The notes beneath the pieces are model-generated. The model was not told the origin of the DNA. It searched no databases and saw only the letters and a list, made by a program, of their open reading frames with translations. Positions 56,637 to 64,000 of a DNA stretch of 64,000 nucleotides are shown here, in pieces. The position numbers were made by a program, and so were the translations under genes. The stretch comes from Pomphorhynchus laevis (Eukaryota; Acanthocephala; Palaeacanthocephala; Echinorhynchida; Pomphorhynchidae). How positions within the stretch are numbered: position 1 is the first letter of the stretch; every line of letters starts with the position of its first letter. The DNA lies in NCBI GenBank assembly GCA_012934845.2, contig WNNJ02000588.1, positions 186,001 to 250,000 of the forward strand. Reading direction: 5' to 3'.

Positions 56637-57255
56637 ATAAAATAATCATCAAAATTTCAATGATAAAAATGACTGTACAGGTTTCGGTTCTTTTTAATAT
56701 TGGCTGACGATCACTCGACTCGTCTGCTTTATTGGCATTTTGATTTAATGAAAGACTATTACATGTTGCAAGTTTAATTGAAATCATTTCTGATTTTAAA
56801 TTAAATCTGTGTTAGTAGGGGAAGGTGCCACCTTCAATTTGAAGAACTACTTATTTTTAGATTAATTAATAATTACTATTATCAAACTGTCATCTATAGT
56901 TTGTTTCCTAATTTTAAGTTAATTAAATTGTGGAGTCATTGGTACAATTTAATGTTTTTGACACTGCACGCTGCTTTAATCATATCTATAAGCCAACATC
57001 AGTACGCTACATTTCAGTACTTGTAGACCTCATCAGCTACTGATCCAATATTTACGTTTCACGTTTTGATCCTTTTAATTTTGGATGACTATCACTCGAC
57101 TCGTCTGCTTTCATTTTCAATTAGATTTAATAAAATACGTTCGTCTTACATTTTACAAATTTAATTGAAATCATTTCTGATTTTAAATTAAATCAGCGTT
57201 GGTTGGATGTATTTTGCAAATTTAATTGAAATCATTTCTGATTTCAAATTAAATC
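56637..57255 (+). repeat. Left arm of a 619-bp inverted repeat
   Basis: Nearly identical (by eye at least 97%) to the inverse of 60151-60769. Landmarks: acaggtttcggttcttttta, gacgatcactcgactcgtct, attgaaatcatttctgattt, aaggtgccaccttcaatttg, gtggagtcattggtacaatt, cacgctgctttaatcatatc, acgtttcacgttttgatcct. Within the arm the pair 'gactcgtctgctt ... attgaaatcatttctga' occurs twice, so the arm itself is a doublet of related modules. Confidence 0.9.
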
Positions 57256-57354
57256 AGCGTTGGTTGGATGTATTTTGCAAATTTAACTGAAATCATTTCT
57301 AATTTCAAATTAAATCAGCGTTGGTAGGAGAAGGTGCATCCTTTAAACGCTATC
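57256..57354 (+). repeat. Additional copy of the AATTGAAATCATTTCTGA module
   Basis: One further 60-bp module (tttgcaaatttaactgaaat, catttctaatttcaaatt, aaatcagcgttggtagg) continuing from the left arm; with the two before it this makes three direct copies spaced 59-60 bp (57150-57330). Another copy stands at 57725-57795. Confidence 0.75.
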
Positions 57355-57685
57355 CATTTTAATATCGGCGATATTGGAAGGGGAGGCTAAGAGCATTGTA
57401 ACGGTAGTTTCCTTTTTCCGACTGACTGTCAGAAGCTGACAGACACTTGTTATGAATGAGTTTTGAAGGTTCGTTGAATTGGCCACGGGGAGTTCAGGAT
57501 ATCCGTAGATGAGAAGTCCCTACTCGTTAAACCGCCCCAGGTAGCGATAGATTTGTGAAGGGAGTGTCTTCATAATTGAGGAGGGCTAGTGATTTCTCCA
57601 AAACTTTATCAAGACCTATTTTCTCAATCCAATGCATTATCCTTCAAGCTGACAAACTCCTCCTTCTTAAATATTTTCCATCATC
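57355..57685 (-). mobile_element. LINE F3 fragment
   Basis: Matches 62265-62585 of LINE F1 in the same orientation (ggggaggctaa.agcat, tgtcagaagctgacagac, ggatatccgtag, tccaaaactttatcaag, caaacttctccttcttaaa-like). It corresponds to the segment before the reverse-transcriptase motifs. Frames are broken, and repeat modules flank it on both sides. Confidence 0.7.
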
Positions 57686-57689
57686 TGCT

Positions 57690-58126
57690 TTATTGGCATT
57701 TAGATTTAATGAATGACTTTCGTCTTACATTTTGCAAATTTAATTGAAATCATTTCTAATTTCAAATTAAATCAACGATGGTAGAGGAAAATGCAACTTG
57801 GAATATGCTTTTTATCTTGTATGTATGATACCGCTTTACGAAGGGTCGTTAAGAATTTAATATTTAGAATTTCGAGGTCCATGGCCGATGGATTACCCGA
57901 CTATAGTGTAAATTTCAGCGGCTTTTCATCGACAAAATGCTAGATGTTTTGATGTTTTTGCTAAACACTTAATGTAACTTGATGATTAACGCTTAATTGT
58001 TTGATCGAATATGCAACATCTTTGCATGTATTACGTAGATTTTCTCAACATCTATCCACAGCTGTTGTGAATGCAGGTATCTGTACCAGCCTTCATCTTC
58101 TTTCTTTTTCATTGGTTTGGTATTGT
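57690..58126. other. Repeat module and unique sequence
   Basis: 57690-57800 is another copy of the gtctgctttattggcattta and attgaaatcatttct module. The rest (57800-58126) holds no gene I recognise, though its base composition is less AT-rich than most spacers. Confidence 0.45.
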
Positions 58127-58148
58127 TTTTACACTGATCAGTGTAAAA
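58127..58148. repeat. Perfect 22-bp palindrome with flanking partial copies
   Basis: TTTTACACTGATCAGTGTAAAA is a perfect palindrome, followed by gcactgatcagtgtaaaagc and actgattagtgtac, and then agtttacactgaatag. It could be a binding site for a dimeric protein or the product of local slippage; nothing in the sequence decides. Confidence 0.8.
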
Positions 58149-58149
58149 G

Positions 58150-58815
58150 CACTGATCAGTGTAAAAGCACTGATTAGTGTACTATTCAGTTTACACTGAA
58201 TAGTTGCATTGTCTCAGGTAGAAGAAGGTTATCTTATATTAACTTAACGTATGGTGATGATATACTTATGCTGTTTGCATCTGCTAAATTTTTTTATTTT
58301 TATCATGTCTTATGCTAGTGTTGTCCTTAATTCCGTTTCACGTGTAGAGTTTAAAACTGCTAGTTGCCTGGATTCTTTTAATGGCTGTTTCGGACGAAGT
58401 CAAGACTCTGAAGACCAATAATAACGTAATCCTTATTTGTGATACGAAATCATGAACTTTTCAAGTAGGTATAATATTAAAATATAGCTGGCTACGCAAG
58501 TGTCCTATAGGTATTAGGTGGCCGGCCAACGTGCCGGCTTTAGATCTATTTTTTAATTAACAGCGAGGAGAGACTGATACAATGTGTTCTCCAATCGGAC
58601 TGGTATCCACAAACTCTACTTAATCTATTTAATCTACTAGCGATAACTTATCCCATTATTAGTGGACATTCGTAATTACGCCTATAATATGGATTATATG
58701 AAATGTATATAATTTTTAACTGTTTTAAAATTGTTTAAACAAATTACATTTTTAAAAATAATTAAAATGCGTAATCACTAAACAATCAACTGAATTAATC
58801 CAAAACATCAGCATC
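58150..58815. other. Spacer downstream of the AKAP-like ORF
   Basis: Unique-looking sequence without repeats or convincing exons. It includes the 3' UTR of the minus-strand ORF that ends at 58816; no clear AATAAA is seen on that strand. Confidence 0.4.
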
Positions 58816-59178
58816 TTAAAATGGACAAATATTTAAGGTCTCAGTAAATATAGAGTTAACCATTTGCATAGCGTATTTTTCTAGAATTATGTAGTCATTC
58901 GACATATATTCCAAAGAGTTGCTAATAATTTCAGTGGATATGCTATCACTTATTTGATTTATCTTTGTTTCATTGTTATCCATTTCGTCAAATGACGCCT
59001 CAGTGTGTATGATAATTATCGGAATTAACGGTTCACTTGATTGGCTCCGTTTATTTTTTATTACGGTCACACACTTATTCTCTTGTGTTTCTACATTGTC
59101 GCTGCAACTTTGACTCTGTTCTTTCTTCTTTCGAAAACAATTCAATCTATTATACAATTTTGTCCAGTTTAGACCCAT
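58816..59178 (-). CDS. Small putative membrane-anchored A-kinase anchoring protein
   Basis: A 120-residue ORF. The start at 59178 is the first ATG in the frame (only a GTG precedes it, and an in-frame TGA lies 24 bp upstream) and has a strong context (gatATGG). It begins MGLNWTKL, fitting the N-myristoylation rule (Gly2, Thr6, Lys7), followed by NRLNCFRKKKE, a cysteine and a basic cluster that would help hold it at a membrane. The middle is polar and acidic. The C-terminal segment DYIILEKYAMQMVNSIFTET is an amphipathic helix with paired hydrophobic residues every 3-4 positions (IL, YA, MV, IF, TL), the pattern of helices that dock to the PKA regulatory-subunit dimer. As I recall it, vertebrate smAKAP has the same order of parts and a similar helix (ILEYAHRLSQDILCDAL). 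The function is inference. It lies between the arms of a large inverted repeat and is not part of any recognised element. Confidence 0.5.
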   Translation of the reverse strand: MGLNWTKLYNRLNCFRKKKEQSQSCSDNVETQENKCVTVIKNKRSQSSEPLIPIIIIHTEASFDEMDNNETKINQISDSISTEIISNSLEYMSNDYIILEKYAMQMVNSIFTETLNICPF

Positions 59179-59190
59179 ATCAGATTTCAC

Positions 59191-60000
59191 TGTTGTTCAT
59201 ATACTGCTGCTTGATCAGTTTTATTAGTAATTTATATCTTAAATGGCCTGAAAATGACCTTTTTATGACATCTAGCTAATTATTGTTTGACTCTTCGTTC
59301 TTGCTTTACAGAAGTTATAATATTCGAATCCTCTTGTATCGTTGTTTGTTTTGACTTTACAAATCAGCACTTCAACTCGTTATCTTTTTCGCTCTGTTAA
59401 TTAAACAATTCAGTTGAATAAAATTTACGATTTACTGTCATTGTGGATACAAACAAAAATCAAAGCTTCTATATCAACCTAATCTGCTATTATCTCTAGC
59501 GATAATCCCAAAATACTGACTTATACAAACTACAATTGTATCGACTGGTGCATCAATTGAGCATCACGCAATTACATGTGCTAGCACATAATATTTTACA
59601 GATAACGTTTACTTACTGCATATTGCAACCTCTCATTAGGTTGTACTCAATATATTGTATGCACTAAAAAACAGAGCTTTAATTCAACCTATTTTTACCT
59701 GTTATAACAGCTGTTTAACAGATATATTATTTTGCTACAAGCTTTATTTACTGATACAAACAGGAAAGTTTTAACTAATGCGTGGTATTACAAAAATACG
59801 TCGGGTAAAAATTATAAGTTAATATTAATTTTAATGTTAGCTTTATTTATATAATTTATAGACAAAATAATATAAACATCTTAGACAAACGCCCAATGTC
59901 ATCAAAAATTTTGCAAATTTTATCGGAAGTTGATTTGAATCTGTAGTTGAATCAGTATTTAATTAAATCAGTGAATCAGTAGCTGATTAGACCACCATCA
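59191..60000. other. Upstream region of the AKAP-like ORF
   Basis: AT-rich, with no repeats recognised until about 59930, where gaatcagtagctgattagac, related to the SINE body, appears. It would contain the promoter of the minus-strand ORF. Confidence 0.4.
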
Positions 60001-60150
60001 AAAATTTCAAGTGTACCAATGACTCCACAATTTAATTAACTTAAAATTAGGAAACAAACTATAGATGACAGTTTGATAATAGTAATTATTAATTAATCTA
60101 AAAATAAGTAGTTCTTCAAATTGAAGGTGGCACCTTCCCCTACTAACACA

Positions 60151-60769
60151 GATTTAATTTAAAATCAGAAATGATTTCAATTAAATTTGCAAAATACATC
60201 CAACCAACGCTGATTTAATTTAAAATCAGAAATGATTTCAATTAAATTTGTAAAATGTAAGACGAACGTATTTTATTAAATCTAATTGAAAATGAAAGCA
60301 GACGAGTCGAGTGATAGTCATCCAAAATTAAAAGGATCAAAACGTGAAACGTAAATATTGGATCAGTAGCTGATGAGGTCTACAAGTACTGAAATGTAGC
60401 GTACTGATGTTGGCTTATAGATATGATTAAAGCAGCGTGCAGTGTCAAAAACATTAAATTGTACCAATGACTCCACAATTTAATTAACTTAAAATTAGGA
60501 AACAAACTATAGATGACAGTTTGATAATAGTAATTATTAATTAATCTAAAAATAGGTAGTTCTTCAAATTGAAGGTGGCACCTTTCCCTACTAACACAGA
60601 TTTAATTTAAAATCAGAAATGATTTCAATTAAACTTGCAACATGTAATAGTCTTTTATTAAATCCAAATGCCAATAAAGCAGACGAGTCGAGTGATCGTC
60701 AGCCAATATTAAAAAGAACCGAAACCTGTACAGTCATTTTTATCATTGAAATTTTGATGATTATTTTAT
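60151..60769 (-). repeat. Right arm of the 619-bp inverted repeat
   Basis: The inverse of 56637-57255, with the same length and only scattered substitutions (for example aggggaagg against agggaaagg). At its inner side (60000-60150) a further copy of the gtaccaatgactccacaatt ... aaggtggcaccttccccta segment continues beyond the region shared with the left arm. Confidence 0.9.
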
Positions 60770-61014
60770 TCTGCACGCTGCTTTAATCCTATTTATAAGC
60801 CAACATAATTTCAATGATTTTTGCTATAATCATTCGTGATTTTAGCAAAAATAGGTAACCATTGAAAAACTATTACCTATTTTTATTTACCAAAAATAGG
60901 TAAGTTTTCAAATTGAAGGTAAAACCTTCCTCTACCAATGCTAATTTAATTTGAAATCAGGAATGATTTCAAATAAATTTGCAAAATGTAAAACAATTAT
61001 AATAAAGATTTTCT
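60770..61014. repeat. Repeat modules outside the right arm
   Basis: Contains ctgcacgctgctttaatcct, then atttataagcc, a local hairpin around aaaataggtaaccattg / ttacctatttttatttacc, and a diverged aattgaaggtaaaaccttcc and atttgaaatcaggaatgatt module. It ends at the 3' tail of LINE F1. Confidence 0.6.
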
Positions 61015-64000
61015 TAGTAACAAATAATACATGGTGAAAGAATAAATAAATGTCAGGTATGTTACAAGAAAATCAAAGGAATTCAATAAGACTGCATGTG
61101 TAATTCTTCTTTCATGTTTACGGCCTCAAATCCAGGGGGATTTAAGCTCCCCAACCGATCCAACACGCCACCTTCCGACTGAACCACCCGGGGTCTTTGA
61201 CCCCCCCCTGAAGAATCCAATCGGCGCGGACTATGCTAGGTAAACGAGAGACCAGGAGCTTAAGAAACATTAGCCTTTACTCAGGTAGATGTTCTCTTGA
61301 AAAGAAGACTAATCCCGAGATAGCCCAGGTACCACAAGGGGCGCACCTGGATTTTCCCTTTCAATGACAGATGCTGAGCCTGTTTCAGGCCCACCTAGCT
61401 TTCAGGATACGTTTAAGTCTTTCCAGGTCAGCTTTCGCCGACCAGTTCACCGTAACGGTGAACCCATGTATTTTACTCGACTCGTAAAGTTAGGGAGGGG
61501 CTGTTTAGTCAATATGGAGGAGAGTGTAGAGGGTGCTAATCTCTTAAGTTTTTTCTTAGTTGCATGGGTGCCATGAAAGACAACCGCCTGCGATTTGGCG
61601 GAGATATCATAAGATTGGATATTGGTAAATGGTCTTTTAATCTTTCAAAGCAACGGCTGATGTCAGAGACTACGTCTTTACACCTGTGTCCAGTGAACAG
61701 GGCTGTGGTGTCATCAGCGTACACCACAAGACGTTGTTCGCGTTTAAAAATTTTGAATTAGATTAATGGAGGCAGCAAGGATATAAGATGGGAGAAAGTG
61801 GGGATCTTTGAGGTACACCCGTAATAGGGTAGAACTGGCGCACATCAGGGTCGTCTTCATTGTAAAATCGCTTGGTATACAGCAGGATCTTCACTCTGTT
61901 CACAATTCCCACAGGCAACCCGAGGGACCTGAAAGAAGAGATCACAAAGGAAATGGAGATGCGGTCAAATGCAGCAGAAAAGTCAAGGAAAACAGCCACA
62001 ACTAGACGATGGCTATTATCCCGACAAAACTGCTCCACCTCACCAACTGCTGAATGGACCGAGCGACCTTTGACGAACCCATGAAAACCTGGAGGGATCA
62101 AATTACGCCTACTTAAATGGTCGCGGATTTTACGCGCAAGCGCTTTTTCGTAAATCGACACGAGGGCATTTTGAATCAAAATGGGTCGCAGATCTTTAGG
62201 GCATGAGCAGGATTTTTTCTTAGGAAGAAAAACACGCTTACTAATATTGATGCCTGCTACATCGGATGGGGAGGCTAAAAGCATGGTGACGGCCACCTCT
62301 CTTCTCTGATCAGCTGTCAAAAGCTGACAGACCCGAGAAGAAAGTGGAACGACGGATTTGGAGATGCCCGGGAGTGGACCCCAGGAGTTAAGGATATCCG
62401 TAACAGATAGATCCCTACTCCTGAAGTTACACCAAGGCGGGATTGGTTGAGGTGATAGAGTGGCTCCATAGTTGTGTAGGGCTAATGACTCCTCTAAAAC
62501 TTTATCAAGGCCAACATTCCCTATCCAACCCAATGGTCTATCCTTCCAGCAAACAAACTTCTCCTTCTTGAAAATCTTCCAAAAGGAAGACTGAGAAGGA
62601 CTAAGGCGAGCAATACTCGTCCTATCCTTACTCAGCTGGAACCTATATCTAGTGCTCCAGTATTCATTCGAGAGAGCCTGTCTGGCGGAAACAGAGAGAT
62701 TAGGGAGGTTAAGCAATTTCGCTAGGACCTTGAGTTTCGTCGGAGTAGGATTGTATATACGACCTTTATAGGTAGTTGATAAAATCGCGGTAGCTTGCGA
62801 AAAGAGGTAGGTATTAAATTCGGTCAAACTCTCATTTCCTATTCTGGGAAAGAGTTGGATAGCCGCTTGAAAGAGGGCCACTCTGATCGGATCAAAGTTA
62901 AACCTCCTTCGAAGCAACATATCTTCCTCAATCCTCCAACGAATGAAGTCGTGAGAGGTGGACAATTGCTGGCGCGACTGCTCAGTGCAGAAGGGTTTTA
63001 ACAACCACCTCGAGTGAAGCAGTAAAATGTCGAGGATAGAATTTGTTGATGTGCAATGAAAGGTAGGTGACGGGGGTTTGTGAATAAGATAACCGTTCCT
63101 AGCTCTGCGAAGTGCTGCATTGATCCAACGACCAGTTCTGTCGTTGAAATCCCCAAGTATCATGTCATAATCGCTGTCAATAATACTATCCAGGAGGTCA
63201 CGGTTCTTGTGAATTTCTCCTGGACGGATGTAGACATTGGCTAGACTTATGCGTTTACCGTTCTTACTGAGTGAAACTACTAAACAAGAAAGGGCTGGAC
63301 ATGAGTAGTTTAATAGGAGGGAGGACCTTAAGGAGCACTTAACTAAGGTCAAGAGTCCTTGAGATGAAGAGAAGTGAGGTGGGGTTATGTACGGAGTATA
63401 GTGGGAACAGATATGCTTTGGGATAAATCGAGTAATGTCCTGGGAAAGACGGATAGACCGCGTCTCCAAAAGGACTATAGCATCCGCATCGCTACCAGAT
63501 AAAAGTCTAAGAGCAGAAGCACCTCCCGAATTCTACTGAAGGACCTTCAGTTAAAAAGGCTCACGAGTACTCTGCATTGTGATGGATTAGTTGGATGGGG
63601 GATTGCCTACCTAGGCAGAGCTAGATGAAGGAAGGTCACCCTTCCCGCCAATAGCCCCACCCGGGGTCGGTACTTGCCCCTTGGCAGCGTCTTCATTCCC
63701 CCTATGCTATTTACCACTCAGCATTTTACCGATCTTGAGCGGGGGGACAGTATGGGCCGAAGCCCTCTTTTTAAGATGACAAAATCGTGGCAGAAGGAAT
63801 CGAAGGATTTGTGCAGAATGCAGAAACAACCGTTGAAATTAGGTTTTCTATTTTCTTATAAACCGCTTCCACTCTTGCATCCATCGCACGCATTATGTCA
63901 ACATTCCCCGTGCGTAGGGAGGCAGCACTCGAAAAATTTGCAGGCCTAAGCACCGCACCGGACTTGTGGAATTTGCCATAGTATTGTTTGAATTGAGCAC
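61015..64000 (-). mobile_element. LINE F1, I/R1-like, extends beyond the window
   Basis: On the minus strand: the end of ORF1 (63953-63773, helical: RAMDARVEAVYKKIENLIST), an intergenic stretch, ORF2, and a 3' UTR of about 500 bp ending near 61015. The 5' end lies to the right of the window. Fragments of the same family lie at 55485-56565 and 57355-57685. Confidence 0.85.
61536..63520 (-). CDS. LINE F1 ORF2: endonuclease and reverse transcriptase, interrupted
   Basis: The endonuclease begins near 63520 (LLSGSDADAIVLLETRS) and includes VVSLSKNGKRISLANVYIRP, MILGDFNDRTGRW and SHDFIRWR. A 568-codon open stretch (63469-61763) runs to motif B. The reverse transcriptase has KSCSCPKDLRPILIQNALV, FVKGRSVHSAVGEVEQFC, VAVFLDFSAAFDRIS (motif A), ITGVPQRSPLSPIL (motif B, with Arg where Gly is usual) and, in another frame after a frameshift at about 61750, VVYADDTTALFTG (motif C, 61700). 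These motifs fit the I/R1/Jockey group, with I-like as the nearest match by eye. The Gly-to-Arg change and the frameshift would inactivate it. Confidence 0.85.

Noticed and set aside
59037-59279. 80-codon plus-strand ORF overlapping the AKAP-like gene
   Set aside because: It is antisense to a better-supported ORF with a proper start and motifs, and shows no homology.
56637-60769. Terminal repeats of a large capsid-bearing DNA element
   Set aside because: The arms are long and inverted, but the 2.9-kb spacer has no polymerase, integrase or capsid-like sequence.

Overview
This is eukaryotic, metazoan DNA. It is AT-rich, has spliced genes with GT/AG introns, and is dominated by retrotransposon debris. 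Four host genes can be supported. On the minus strand at the left (2489-9892) lies the 5' half of a WDR3/UTP12-type ribosome-biogenesis gene. I rebuilt it from 12 exons that keep one open frame of 465 codons; seven of its eleven introns are only 45-64 bp. A plus-strand single-exon gene (17894-20026) encodes a short filamin with five filamin repeats and no actin-binding domain. A plus-strand single-exon gene (54649-55101) encodes 6-pyruvoyl-tetrahydropterin synthase. A minus-strand small ORF (58816-59178) has an N-myristoylation signal and a C-terminal helix resembling those of small membrane A-kinase anchoring proteins. The taxon cannot be named from the window; a compact-intron invertebrate fits best.

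The rest is a graveyard of non-LTR retrotransposons of several families. I label them A (CR1-like: 13125-16760 and 22003-25860), B (CR1/L2-like with a PHD-type finger in ORF1: 27250-31455 and many fragments), C (B-related ORF1 pieces at 31680, 33016 and 39060), D (CR1-like, 33683-36480), E (an unplaced reverse transcriptase on the minus strand, 36485-39000), F (I/R1-like, minus strand, 61015 to the window end, with fragments at 55485 and 57355) and G (short C-terminal fragments at 6200 and 40863). A Penelope-like fragment lies at 48230-49175, and a short degraded LTR-element remnant near 12040-12364.

Region by region: 1-2488 is AT-rich DNA with a tRNA-derived SINE and a 243-bp tandem array built from a folded-back piece of it. 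2489-9892 is the WDR3 gene, whose large introns hold a MITE, a LINE fragment and dispersed repeats. 10015-16760 is LINE debris. 16761-22000 is the filamin locus. 22003-41340 is nested LINEs. 41341-46440 is AT-rich intergenic DNA with fold-back repeats. 46445-54245 is family B debris, the Penelope-like fragment and a 69-copy 13-bp minisatellite. 54246-55480 is the PTPS locus. 55485-61010 holds a LINE copy with an inverted 5' part and a 619-bp inverted repeat whose 2.9-kb spacer contains the AKAP-like ORF. 61015-64000 is LINE F.

The host genes do not form a pathway together. The notable features are how the mobile DNA is organised (5' promoter-like monomers, nested self-insertion, 5' inversion, recurrent perfect snap-back hairpins) and the small AKAP-like gene.
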